Source: Serinus canaria
Lineage: Eukaryota; Chordata; Aves; Passeriformes; Fringillidae
Assembly (NCBI RefSeq): GCF_022539315.1
Contig: NC_066313.1
Location: 32,897,059 to 32,961,058 of the forward strand
DNA: 64,000 bases
Direction of reading: 5' to 3'
Position 1 is the stretch's first letter, and every line of letters starts with the position of its first letter. Shown piece by piece: positions 27,501-41,100 of the stretch. The notes under the pieces were generated by a model that saw only the letters and a list, made by a program, of their open reading frames with translations, searched no databases and had not been told where the DNA came from. A program made the translations under genes and the position numbers.

Positions 27501-30500
27501 CAGGTTGGACAATTATTAATGAGTCCTTCTTGATGGTTCCCGAGATGCCCCGTTTGGTAATGATCTTAGCACAAATCATTTCTACTTGACGTACTCTGTG
27601 TCAGTGAAATTACCTGATGTCACAGCATTGGGAAAAGTTTTCAGTAGGGGGAGGATGTAAGTGTTCTAAAGAGATCAGTGGGTAATCTCAAGCATTGATG
27701 TAAAAGAAAGGTAATTAAATTTAATCATGCCAAGTGGTGTGTTAAGTACCGATAACTAAGAACAAGAACTTCTGCCGTGTAACTACAGCTCATTAGCTGA
27801 CAGAGGTAGAAAAGGTTTTCATGAAGCAGTTTTGTATAAGTAAATTAATCTTAAGTAGTTGTAAAAAAGACAAACTGAAAAAGATGTGCAGTCCTACCAA
27901 TATCAAAGGAGGTGTTTTCCGTACATAAAAAGAGATATTAAAATTATTTGCCAAAGTATCATTAGATGTATTGGAATGCTGCTTTTGTGTCTGCTTTCCT
28001 GTGTTTAAAAAAAACTGATTTAAATGAAGATAGGTTTAGGCAATGGCAACTAGAATACTGTAGGTAATAGGCTGGCATCTGGAAAGACTCTAAAACTTGT
28101 CCCTTTAAGCCTAGAAAAGCAAAGAGATTATTATAATTTGTAAATACATTAAAAAGTTGAGGGTAAAAACCAGAGATGAACAATAATTAAAAAGATTAAA
28201 GGAAATTGTTGATAGAATAACAAATAAGTCTGAATTGATCCTCTATAAATTTCAGCTGAAAATTTAATAAAGTAACTAACTGTTAAAGCCATTAAGCTTT
28301 CCCTCCAAACACTGACTTTATGGTACAGTCTTCCAGTAAGAATAATTTCTGAAATTAATTACTTTTTACAGTTGTCTGCAGCAGCCATAGGGTTCAACTC
28401 AGAAAACCAGGACCTCTTCCTGTGATTCTGAGGAATGGGTTCACAGACAACACTGTAGGATTCCTGCTTTTAAAAACCTATCTAGACAGATAAATAGGGC
28501 AGATCAAATCCTCATTTGCATGCAGAATGCATCCTGTAGTAAACTGGTGCTCCAGGGCTAGACTCTGATTTTGAAGCTACACCTGCTTCAGGTGCGTTAA
28601 AGCATCCTCTACATCCCTCCTGGGGCGATGTAAGAACCACAGATGTGCTCTCTTGTCAGCTGAGCAGGTGGTTGGATTATGCATCAATAACTTCAGCTGC
28701 CCTTACCCATGCACCACAACTAAACAACGGGGCAATACAATTTGCCTCTGGTGTTACAGCAAGGAGAGAAGCAAGCCTGTGGTACATGAGGACTCAGTCT
28801 GAGGGTTGAGGTTAACACACCCCCACCAGCTCAGGACTGTGCTGAAAGGCAGCGTGGGTGTACCAAACCCAAGCTGGACGTGCTTCCTGAAGTTATATTA
28901 TGCTGTTCTCAGCACCTGGAAAGTGTTGTCTCCTTCTGTGTTGGTGAAGTGCTAGGATAATCAAGTGCTGCTTCGTGACTAGCATTCCTAGGGTTGGCAT
29001 AATGCACCTGATAAATGAGTAAATTGTTGTTCATCCAGTGATGGATTTGTTTATATAAAGCTGACGAGATTTCATGGAACTACTGGTGACTAGTTTTGCA
29101 GTATTTACCTATCATTTCACTACCGTTTTTTACATTAGAAAAGATATGACAGCTCTGTTCCTACTAGTGTTCTCCTTGGCATGCAGGTACTAGATCTGGG
29201 CTTTTCAGTTCATGCTGTTTTTCTAAATAGCTATTATTGGACTTGAGAAAAGGGATATTTGTCCCTGAGCTATCTTTATTAAGTAATGAAAACAGATGTC
29301 CCTTGACAAGTACAGAGAAGGAGATCTAAAGGACATACATGATGCTTCATTCAAAGTCTTTCATACTGGACAAAAACATGATTTATTTTGCTTCCTACTT
29401 TTCACTTAAGTAGTTTTAGCTATGTTCAAAGATTCCACTTACTTTCAGTCCAGTCCTTACCTGAAATGAGTGCAAGGGATCAAATTCATCTTTGCCATTT
29501 ATCACTCCTCTCTTCTGAAAAGGCAAACAGGAGACCATTATTTTGAATTGTGCTTCAGCAACTATATATTTGTTATTTTTAAGGCATATTTCACACCTCT
29601 CACCTGTGCATTTTGTGTCAATGATTTGTTCTTGACATGTTTTTAACAGAGATGAAGTTTTTATCCCTCTGCTGTTTTCTTTCTTGTCTGTTAAGTCCAA
29701 AACAAAATTATTCTTCCATTGATTGTCTCGCTCATCATCACCATCCCCATTGCTGAAAATAAAGGAAATCTGAATTTTATTAAAGTACTTGAAAATGCAC
29801 GAAATTTCAGTAAGAACTAGGATAGTTTTCCTTAGTTCTCATTCTCTTTGGTTCATTTAAAAATTCTACTTCATGTGAGTAGAATGTCTTTAATTTAATT
29901 TATAATTCACTGCTTAGTACATAAATGGTCAATCTTCTTTGGTTGTTTACACTTTTTTTTTTTTTCTTAAGCAGAAAAGTGATCACATTTCAGAAATCAG
30001 ATGTTGCAAAATGGCAAATTTGGAGCTCCTTAGCTTGAACAGATCCTTGCAGCTCAGTACATGGTATGAAGTAACACAGTTTTAACACACAGTTCAGTGC
30101 AGCATGTGACTGTGGGGCACAGAAGTGTCAGAGCCCAGGGTCACTGTGCTCCAGGTGAGATTGGAGAAGATAGTGGGGAGGACAGGGAGAAGAGTAAAAT
30201 TTCAAATCTGCTGATTTATGCATGGCAAATATTTAATTCCAAGTCTTTTCCTGAAAACTTATCGTACCCATTAGGAAAAGATCTTTGTGAAGAAATGTCT
30301 TAAACCTTGGTGTTAAGTGTTAATAAGAATGTGTTGATTATCCTGGAAGTCACTGATAGCTCTTTTCACCACTTCTACCAAAACAGGGTTGCATCACTGT
30401 GCTCTACATCATTGTGTATTTGTTTGGCATCACTTGCTGAATAGCACATCCCATTGCTTCCCCGTATTCACCCCTCTGTTTCTTTCTGCCTCTGGTATTC

Positions 30501-30754
30501 CATGCATCTTCTGACACTGATTGTAAGGATTGTAAGATTATAAGAATTACACAGATTGTAAATATGTTTGGGATCTGTGCTTGTGTAGAACTCAACAGAA
30601 AGAACCTAACTTGTGCTACAGTATGTGTGAAAGCTCTCCAGTAGGTATAGTTATATCCCAGCTCCATGACCCTTTCCCTTTCCTCCCCCAAATTACCCCT
30701 TTCCCCTAATGATCTTACAAAATAAAGTCACACATACAGATGGACATCATGGAA

Positions 30755-31650
30755 GGTGACAGCAACCTAGCATTGAACACTTCCAGAGGGTTGGGTATCC
30801 ACAACTTCTCTGGGCTCAACTTCTCCCTTGCCTCACCATCTTCTCAGAAAGAATCCCTTCTTAGTATCTCAGTTAAAGCTGCCTCCTTTCAGTTTAAAGC
30901 TATTCCTCCTTGTCCCATGACTACATGCCCTTGTCAAAAGTCCCTCTCCAGCTGTCTGGTAGGGCTTTTTAGGTACTAGAAGATGCTGTAAGGACTCTGC
31001 GGAGCCTTCTGTTCTCCAGCCTGAACAACCCCAACTCCTTGCCTGTGTCTCAGTCGGAGAGGTGCTCAAACCCTCCGATCGTCTTTGTAGCCTCCTCTGG
31101 ACTTACTTCAGCAGGTCCATATCTCTCCAGTGCCAGAGCTGGATGCAGCATTCCAGGTGGGGTCTCACCAGCACAGGGCAGAGAGACAGAGTCCCCTCCC
31201 TCACCCTGCTGGCCACGCTGCTTTGGATGCAGCTCAGGACAGGGGTGGCTTTGTGAGCTGCAGTTGCAGATTGCTGGGCCATGCTGAGCCTCTCGTGAGC
31301 CAACAGCCCCCCAAGTCCTTCTCCCCAGGGCTGCTCTCAACACCACCTCCTCCCAGCCTGCATGTTTGCTTGGGATTTTCCCAATCCACATGCAGGACCT
31401 GGAATTTGGTCTTCTATTGAACTATTGACCTTTGTGAGATTCACACAGGCTCACCTCTAAAGCCTGTCCAGGTCCCTCTGGATGGCATCCCTTCCCTCCA
31501 GTGTGTCAGCTGCACCACAGAGCTTGGTGTGGTTGGCAAACTTTCTGAAGGTGCACTGGATCTTACTGTTGTCACCAAAAAACCAATGTTGAACAGCACA
31601 TTGCTGATCCCATTAGCACCCCCTGAGCATATCCATATTGTTTATTACTC
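30755..31650 (-). mobile_element. CR1 LINE, ORF2/3' region lacking the terminal tail
   Basis: About 900 bp is clearly CR1 in antisense. On the + strand it runs CATTGAACACTTCCAGAGGG, CCACAACTTCTCTGGGC, CCCTCTCCAGCTGTCTGG, then GGATGCAGCATTCCAGGTGG and CCAGGTCCCTCTGGATGGCA. Minus-strand frames such as 31069-30869 contain the typical ORF2 C-terminal string FKLKGG, but the ORF is split by frameshifts and stops. The last ~80-100 bp of a normal CR1 (the GGTCCCTTCC box and ATTCTATGA tail) is absent on the left side, so the insertion has lost its 3' end. The right boundary is approximate. Confidence 0.93.
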
Positions 31651-34600
31651 TTACTACTTGTAATTAATGATAAAACCTCTAATTAAAACAGTAAACAATG
31701 TAGGTGCAGCAACAAAATTTGGAACACTGAAACAGAAAAGACAATAACAAAACTCCCCATACAAATCAGTTTTACCTGAGGGCTGTAGCACTGTTCATGG
31801 ACATACAATGCTAAGCTCTCTCTTAATTAGAACCAGTTCATGAGAAGAATGAAGTCAATAAGTAATGAAAGAAAGCCTTTCAGTTGCCAATTAGCAACTT
31901 CTGATCGTGCATATTTTATGAACTTCTGAAAACATGGGTAAACATGCAGCAGCAAGTGTATTAAATTATATTAAATTAATGATGGCTTCAGGGGCAGATG
32001 AGTTTGGCTGGCATTTAATCATATGTTTATTTTGTTATATAAATATATTGCAAGTCATTTTTACACAGACAAGTTTTTATAGGTTCGATAATGTGCGTTC
32101 TCTCATTTGCCAACTGTTTTCCTGAGTTACACCACTCTTTCTCTTGAGTAATGCTTCAAATGAAAAGAAGCTTCTGATTTAAGAAGTTGAGAAAGACAAG
32201 ACCATATCTTTCTGTGCACTTATACGAGAGATCTGCAAGGTGCTTTTGTAAAAAAGGGCTCTCCAAGGGGACATTTTCAGAAAACTTTATCTGTGATACC
32301 TCCTACGAAATATATTACATTAATTCTATTTCTGCTGATTTGACCTGCAAGCAACCTGCTTAGATAGCAGCATTTCCCCATCACCATGAATTTTAAATTT
32401 CATTAGTTGTAATTTTTGCTGAATCTTATCAGGGCGTTTTTTCCAATACTAGTTGTAGTCTAATGCCATCCTAGTGCATTTAGAAAATATGTATTCTTTA
32501 TATTAGTCTCTGCCTATTTTCTTATTTTCTCATCAGCTGTAGACATCATAGCTTAAAAAAGTTCCTATTTCAACCAGCAGTAAGAATACCATGCAGTTCT
32601 TTCTTTGTACTTCATTTGCTTCCTAAGAATTGCTGAACTTGGTAGAGAGATTTTTTTTTTTTGCTTTTCTTCCCATACCTAGGTATCAAACAGCAAGCAA
32701 TTACTGCTTTCTCTCTCCCTTTTTCTTACACTGTCCTTCTCTCTCCAGTTTACTGCATGTGATTTAAATGCTGATATTGAGTTCCTCCTTTGGTGAAAGA
32801 CATGGAAATAAAGGTAGTATTCAGGATTGCTTCAGTTTCTCTTTGGCAATATGCCCCTGCTGCCTAAGGATCAGCTTGAATAAGGGAAGATAGTGTGGTT
32901 CCTAGAGGAGGATATTTCTTGCCTTGTCTCTTGTTATACCAAATTGCCACTTTTTAATGACTACCATGTTATAAATGTTAATGGTCATACCAACACCCAT
33001 GAAGCCTCAACACAAAGTGGCTACTCTGAAGCTTGTGTTTTTCTCCCAAAAAACCCCACCATGAACCCTTCTAGCTCTGAGAATTCCATTGTTCATTCTT
33101 TTCTCTCAGCTTCTTGCCCTCTCATCAAGACATGCTCTCCTCCTCACCTTCTGTACACTCTCACCTTCTTACTTCATTTATTCAGTTTCCCAAAAGCCTC
33201 TTAAAAGTTCACTTCTGTCTCCCTGTGTACCTGTGGGTTCATAAATATCCTCTTTGTCCCTCTTTACCTCATCTAATCAGTTCAGCCTCGTGCAGCATCT
33301 GATATTCAACATCTGACCTATCTGGGAGAAAAAATTCCCTTTTCAGGAAAGAATAAGAATTATCTCTTGGAAAATTGTATGGATACAGTTTTAAATGTAT
33401 GTTTGTATAAGGCAATCTAACCAGAAGATATCCAAAGCAAAAAGACTTACAGATATCTTCACTGAATATTTGTTAAACCCAAGACTCTAAAATTTAACTT
33501 CTTTTCTTAGATTCAAGTTTACTTTGCAGCATCTGAAGTGCTGATTAACTAGACCAAATGTTAGGTTCCCTTAGATTTCTGTTAGATTTAATTACATAGG
33601 GAGCACAGTTTCTTACATTATTTTGACACTACAAGAAAGCCTGAATATATTAAAGTCAATATCAGACAAAATAAGAAACCCAAAATAGTGTAATTACAGG
33701 ACTTGTAGAAAGCAGAGAAACAGAAATATGGTAATGAAATGCTGAAAAATGTTCAAGAAAGCAGAAAAGTGGTTTTGTTTTGTTTTTTAAGAAAATGTTA
33801 TGAAGAAATAAAGAATCATGAGGTCATTGAATTGAAATAGGGATAGAACAGAGCTTAAGCAAAGAGCAAGACTGAATGGAGTCGAGAACTGTTGCAAGGA
33901 GATATGGAACTAATTCATTTACTTTTTAGACTGCCTTGGACTTTCTTATAGTCACTACGAGTTTTCTAAACCTTAAGAGGAAAATCATCATTTCTTTTTC
34001 TTGAGTGATTTGGTCAAAAGAGTGCTTTGTTCCTCCAAAAGAGGATGAGATTTAACTGTAGGGTAACTGCAGCAATGCTAATGTAAAAAGAACACCATGA
34101 AACAGACATGAATATGTTTTAGTAGGTATCACTTGAAGGACAAAGTGCAAAACTAAAACCTGAAGTCCTAAATTACTTCTACAAGTAGTCAGCTAAGATT
34201 TCTATAAAACCTCAGATAGTGAAGTAGAGCTGAAGGAATTTAAAGTGAAATAGAATTTTAGCTCCTAAATAAAAATAAAGAATCATCCTCTACAGGAAAA
34301 AAAGAGAGAAAGACTAGAAAATCATTCTAGAATGAAGTATTCTGAGAATAGATGTACTAAGAGCAAGCTCAGATAAACTAATCTTCTGAATTTTGGTGTT
34401 AGAACTATTATGCAGGATTACTTGATTGATTACTTTGCTATAAAGGAAAATTGAAAATAGCTACAGGCATGATATGGAAGAATGGACTGATTAAGTCAAC
34501 ACATTAGTCTTTCTAATCACTGGGAGAGTAAAAATTTTCTGAAGCCTGTTCAAGGAAAAGTAAAAAGAGGTACAGATTAACTGTATACTACCAATACTTT

Positions 34601-37600
34601 ACCAATACCGTACTAACTAATCTTGAATTGCCTGCTGAGAGAGTAGGTAGGATACCTGCTCTATGATATGGTCAGTGTAGGAGCCTGATCCAGAATCTTT
34701 CTACCTATGGAAAATCAATAGTTATTCTTGACAGAAGAAGTACATGTGGAAGTATGTAAGTACAGGATTCATTCCTAAAGATGGAATTCCTTTAAGCAGT
34801 TTCCCTGGAACATTTAGACACGTCTGTGGAAGGTGCTCCATCTCTGAAAGCACTGGGCTGCTGCTCATTGAAGTACCATATTCCCTGGCCTCATTTTCCC
34901 TAGGAAACACAGTCTGTTATTGATTAGGTATTGTCATGGCTTGTAAATGGCTTCTCTAAGAAACTGGCTTCTTGAATCTCTGTTGGGCAAGGGACAGGTT
35001 TTCTGGAATATAACATTAATGTGGAACCAGTACATCTCATTAGTTTTAATTAATTTCTTAACTGTTGTCTATTTCTTGTCCACTTTAAAAAGAACTGAAT
35101 TTATTTTTTTTTTATACTTGGCAAAGCTGGAAAAGAGGGCTGTTCTTTTTATCTATTTGTAATGACTGAACTTCATATGAAATCTGGAGGAAATCTTATA
35201 TGTCCACTGGGGTGTAATTTTTTGAGATAAAAAGGGTTTTATTCATTTTTCCATTTGCTCATATTCTTCCCTTTCAATTTTATTCACTCAACAAAAAATA
35301 ATGCCCCTTTCAGTACAGTACCTTGTTTGGAAAAGTTTAGAGTGCAATTAAATGAAAGCCAGTGATCCTTTTTATATTATTCTATAAGTTGACACAGTAA
35401 ATTTAAGTTTGAAACTTTTATGAAATATAGTTATGGGATTGTTGAACAACAGATGGTGGATAAACTCTCTACACTTTGAAATTTGGTATTCATAGCACTT
35501 GTTCTGTCTGAGCTGTGGGTTCACTCTCTGTGGATGACTCATGCAAAAATATGCATTCACAGATAATGCAGAACAAACTTAAGTTTAGATCTGAATTTTT
35601 TGTGCTTTCCTGACTGTGTATATAAATGTTCCTAATGAAGCAGTCTGACTTGCTGCTCTGTGTATGCCATGCTACTTCGTTGAAAGGAAGATATTTTTTT
35701 TAATTGTCATAATTTTAATCTGTGTGCTGGTATTTTAAAAAAAATCCTATTAATTAAGAATAATTGTGTGAAGCTAGGGTGACAGTGAGAAGATATTAAT
35801 TTTTCCTTGTAAGTCAGTAAATTTAAAAAGGCATTCCTCAGTGAACTAAGTGGTTAGTCACATGATTGCTCCGTTTCACCAAAATGCTCTTTATTCACTA
35901 TTGTAAAATTTGTCTGCGAAATAAATTTTAAAAAATAATTTTAAACAACCATTGCAGAAATACTTGAATTTAAATGAAGCTAAGCTTTTTAAGCATCTTG
36001 TCTCAAACTGTGTATTGAGCACTTTGGGAGAACAGAGGGTGGATGGTGATGCCAGACATACAACATGTTCTGTTCTCTCAGTGGTGTTAGCACATGTGAT
36101 GGTGGTGTAGGCTCAAAGATGGGGCATTTTTAAAATCGGGCTTTTTAGAAAGGGTGAAGTCAAATATTTTTTACTTAAGGGCCCAAGCATTCTATTTGTC
36201 TGGTGAAATATTAATTTCCATGTAAAATGATATCTCTAAAATCTCAGTATCGTGTTGCAGCTTTTGGCACAGATCTAAAAGTTGCGTGAGGCACAGGTTG
36301 GATCCTTGTCTTCTAGAGTCACATGCAACACTTTTAATTTGGTTTCCAAAGCTTCAGAAATTTCTCTGATATTATTCCAAATCCTCATACTGTTTTTTCA
36401 TTTGCTATTTTAATAGCATATCTTGAATTCTACAAAAATTTCCTTGAAACCACTTGTTGCATTGGTTGTAATGCATATTCTGGCATGCTATTATTTTAGT
36501 AAATTAATTCAGTATTGAGTAACTACACTTCTGTCTCACTGAACTGAAGTATTAATTTGAATTAGAATTTACTCTCTCTGTTTAGCTACATAATTATAAA
36601 ACATTTTCTTTTTGCCGTTTCTATATTTCTGTGGATTAAAAGTGTTAAATCATTACATGCATTGAAATCAATTATCCCCTTTGTACTGATGCATATAATT
36701 GTAATAATTCAGAATAGCTGAGGGCCATGATGTTTCTGAATCTTGAACAGGGGAAGAGGACAGGCTAATACTTGCCCATCATTGCGTGCCATTGTCCTCT
36801 TGTGCAAACTATGTTGTAGGAGAGAAAGTTTAAAACCTTAAAAATCTATGGAAGTGACTGCAGGGAATTATGGAAATGAATGGTGGAGGGAAATATCTAG
36901 GGGAGATTCATATGGATCAAGAGTCTGTAAATTTTTACAGCTGTATTGGTGAATGTCCCTCCTAAATTTAAAAGGAATAAAGAAAAAAGTGTCAAGATAT
37001 GTTTTACTTACAGATACACACACTCCGTATATCCAAACATCTAAAAAAAATATCTTTGCCAGATATAAAGCATTTTCTATTATTTAATTGAAATCTTGAG
37101 TATACCCAGTGTGCACTGCAACATTTCAGGTATTGTTATAACAGTCACACAGCTTTATAGAGAAAGCTGAGGCAGGCATTAAAATGGATTGCTGCATATA
37201 GAATTGCCATCCCCTCTTTCCTGTTCATGCATCCCACCACATCTAATTACCAAGAAAACAAATAAACTTTTAAAGTTTTTCCCTCTTAAGATCAGCCTTT
37301 AACAGCTATTTCATTTGGCAGTTGAAAAGCTGTTTGTTAACTCACTGATTGTTGCTTTTATTCAGAATCTAACCCCTTCTGATGGTGCCAGCTTTGGCAT
37401 AAAACAAGCATATGCATAACTTGGAGATTTTGGTCATGTCTTAAATTACCACTGTGACAGTACCTCCCACAGGCTTCCTCTTTCAAGTGTACTGTTCAGT
37501 GGTGAGATTCTTTTGATTACATGGATCCCACGAGTTTCTCAATAAAAAAAGTCCATCTTTAACTTCTGCATGGATTTTTTTTGTTGTTGTTGGATGACCC

Positions 37601-38556
37601 TTTGGAGACAATGAAAAGCCTTAATAGATACTAAAAAATAATATGACATAATGCTTAAATTTTTCTTTGATGGATTTCTACCCTTCATATATATTTGTTA
37701 AGAAGTAGCTTACATTGCAATGACAATGTGTAATTTATTTTCTAGCTGTAGAATTTTAATGACAAATCTTATTTCAGATGGAAAATTCAGTCCCCCCCCT
37801 TTGCTTTTTAAGGAGATTGCCATTATTAGTCGTAGATTTGTACAAGTATTCTTAGGCATGTAAAATAGAATCCTGACACTGAACCGAGGTTTTGGATTTT
37901 ACAAAGTGTAATGACAATGTGCTGTGGAAAAGGCATATGCATTAATGTATGTTTAATTTTAGATTACATTCATGCATATCATGGGAATGAGGAGATGCTT
38001 AATGTTTGAAATTACCCTGCTTGTGCTTTGAATAGGATTTTAAACAAACTTAAAACCAAAATAAAATAAATATTTCATATGTGTTAATGAAAATAATACA
38101 GATTCCTGGTGTTAATATTTTGGGACAATACCTACTATCTCTGTAGTGAATTTCCAGGAGGAATCGTGAGAAAAACAAGCCAAGGTACTGGAAATGGTTT
38201 CTCCTAATTGTTTCCACCTTTGGCTGTACATAACAGATAGCAGGGTGAGAGCTGAACACAGAACATTCATCACTAACTTTTTTGAGGTATCTTCTTTTTT
38301 TACCTTTACTTCATTCTGGCAGAAATTTTCTGTTTCACATGTTTTCTTGGGGGAAATATGTCAACTGAAAGGAAGAGCATTCACAATCATAAGAATACTT
38401 ATCCAGGGTGTGGGAAAATGGGATTGACATGCCTCCTCTGCCTGATCTGTACCAAGGAGTTGTCCATGATGAATGCCTACTTTTACTCAGGTGTGTCTTT
38501 CTCCTGTTGGACCTGTTCCACTTTGAATATACAATTATATATTCATTAGATCAGAG

Positions 38557-38640
38557 ATAGTGTGCCTAGTGATTAGGGCACTTCTTTGAAATGTAAACCC
38601 CAGTGGTGCCTGTTCAGAGCAGTTGTTTGGTTCAGGTTTT
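38557..38640 (+). mobile_element. Ancient tRNA-derived SINE fragment (MIR/CORE-SINE-like head)
   Basis: The segment GTGCCTAGTGATTAGGGCAC resembles the A-box end of old amniote tRNA-derived SINEs (GCCTAGTGGTTAGGGCAC). The next bases (CTTTGAAATGTAAACCCC, then TGTTCAGAGCAG) also follow the general layout of those heads. The body is not recognisable further right. The identification rests on a short match. Confidence 0.45.
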
Positions 38641-40984
38641 GCAGCACAGATGAGTTCCTCATCACCGACCTGCTGGTTATTCTGATCTCATTCTCTCTTT
38701 CTTGCTTCTTAAAACCTTTTCTTACGTCAATTTTCGCTCTCATTTTAGAGCACAAATTGCATGCCAGGACTAAGAAACTATTAAATGAAGGTTGATTGCA
38801 ACTCATAAATGTATGTGAAACATTTTGACTTGTGCCAATTTGCATGTTGATGAATTGCAATGCAGAAGTGTCTCTTGCTATACAGTATAGAGAGAGGGTA
38901 TGTGGCATGCTTGCCCTAATTGAAAATGTTCTACTGAACATGTTTCAAAAGACAGGTAAAAAGGATTATACCTATTTTGTACAAAAACCCCATAATCATC
39001 CAAAAGAAGATAAGATTCTTTCCTTATTCTTGCAGCTCCATATATTCTGCTGATGTTAAAAATCAGGATTTTCGGGGTTTTATTCCTTAGGGTTTTAGTA
39101 TGCTGGTAACATTCAGTGCCGTGCCTCAAAACCCAGTACAATTGCCTAGCTCTGAAGGGGATATGAGAATTTTCTCTCCTGTAGGAGGAGGACATGGGAA
39201 TTAACAAGTCTTGAAGTAGCAATAGTTAATATGCTTGTTCATGAGTAAAACAAAGAGGGAAAGCTTCACTGCACTGCTAGGGGTACTTAGAAATGCTGAG
39301 TTAGTAATAATTTTCTTTTGAGCTGAAATCGCTTTCTTCTCTAGATTTTTCCAGTGTTGTTGAAAAGTTAGCATGAGAGGCTATAGTATCAGGAACATAC
39401 TGCTTATTTTCTGTGACTATTTTATGAGTAAAATGTCAAACCTATTCATATTGCTGAAGTATACTCAGAGTCACATAGTTCTTTTCATTTCCTGAAGGGT
39501 TATTATTTTCTAGGTTTTAGTTTGCATTGTTAGTTTACTGTCTGGGTGATATGTGGAATACGTTCCAGGAACACACTAGAAGCTGGGCTTTCATGTTTGT
39601 TTCATGCTGCCAATAATAGGAACCTCAGCTTTATTTCTGATAGTTGTTACTCCTAAAATGAACCAACAAAATGGGTCTTTAGCAACAAAAACAATACAAC
39701 TAGAACTAAGGGAACCAGATCTCAAGTGTTAGGAACGAAGATAAAAGACTGGATTTTCAAAAAGTGCTTACCTGTAGCCTGTCTTTTTCTTTTGAAATAA
39801 GTGGCATTTTTATCAGATATCAACGGGAATAGGTTTATTCTTTTGAAAATTCTGCTCACCAGACTTGTTACTGTTCTTAGATATGCTTATCTGGGAGTGA
39901 GCCACATCTGTGTCTGACCCAGAGGCATCTCTGACTGTGATGGAGAGTCTTTCCATGGAGAGTCTGAGATGGAGTGAAAATGTCTTTGTTGACTTTTACC
40001 TTTCTTCTTTAAATGTGTGCATTGGTAATTTCTAGTCTAACCTCCCTTCTTCTGGTAGGAAACTTGGCTGAGGCTCTGTCTCTTTCCCAGCCTGCATTCC
40101 TACCACTTCCAAAAAGGAAAAAGTGGCATCTGTACAGCTGGAGGGGAAAGGACTTTCTTTTTTTCCATGAATCACAGGACCATTATTCTCTGCTAGTGAA
40201 TCACTGACAGATACCTTTAAAATAATGTTACTAAACTTGGCAATTGCTATTACCTTATCCTAGATATTTTTAATATGACTCAATATGATTCATTACCACG
40301 ACACTTTTAAGTAGTAGGACATGGGAACTTTAAAATTCCTTTGAATTCCCAGCAACAACAACAAAAATCTGATGTTGTATGTTATTAGACTGCTTTGGAG
40401 TATGGTAGTCTAGATCAGTTGCACAGCATTGTTGGTACTGGTTTATGTATGTACTTAGTGCATTGAGAACATGACCAAATATTTGACAAATGTTGATGTA
40501 GGTAAAGGAACAGAGAATCTTATGTCAAATGATTTTGAAAAAGAAAGGAAAGTGTTGCCTAAGGAATGTTTTACCCAACTTTGGCAAACCTGGTAAAAGA
40601 TTCCTCTCCACTTCTTTCCCCCAAACGGACAGTTGTAGCATTGATTTGTCTAATGTAAAAAATTGTGCATTTCTCATTTGACAAAATTGGTTTGTTCAGT
40701 TCCAAAGAACTGTGTGAAAGTTATACAAGGTGCAGTTTCAGCCATGAGTTTCATCTGACATTACCAGGGATCATGTCAAAAAAATCTCTGCACCTAAGAA
40801 TGTACAGTTATAAATCTTGAAAAATGAATTTCTGTGGAGACATATATATACACACAAAACATTTCAGTATCGTGTTATTGTTAAGACAAAACTAAGAAGG
40901 TCTTTAGTTTTTAGTGACTGACTATTCCTAGGCTGGCAGCAGATTTTGAAACATATTTTGTATTTTTGACACCTGTGTTTTGTA

Positions 40985-41100
40985 GAAGCAGAGAATAATT
41001 ATGTTTGGAAGGATTCTGTGGAGGTTGTCTTGTCCAAGCTCTTTCTCAGGAACAGACAGCTTTGAAGCTGCTTTAGATTGCTCAAGGTCACAGTAAGGTT
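40985..41100 (-). mobile_element. CR1 LINE, old 3' fragment
   Basis: On the + strand: CAGAGAATAATTATGTTTGG, AAGGATTCTGTGGAGGTTGT and CTTGTCCAAGCTCTTTCTCA. This matches the antisense 3' end of an older CR1 (AGAATAATTTAGGTTGGAAGG, then GGAGGTCATCTAGTCCAA). It is more diverged than the other copies and non-coding. Confidence 0.8.

Noticed and set aside
31050..31391. 113-codon minus-strand frame and overlapping plus-strand frames as genes
   Set aside because: All lie inside the antisense CR1 copy and reflect its GC-rich, decayed ORF2 region.
33602..33900. Purine-rich stretch as a possible coding or regulatory unit
   Set aside because: Only A/G-rich composition is seen, with no motif, frame or repeat structure.
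38573..38941. 122-codon minus-strand frame
   Set aside because: The peptide has no recognisable domain and overlaps an open frame on the other strand. It fits a chance frame in AT-rich intron.
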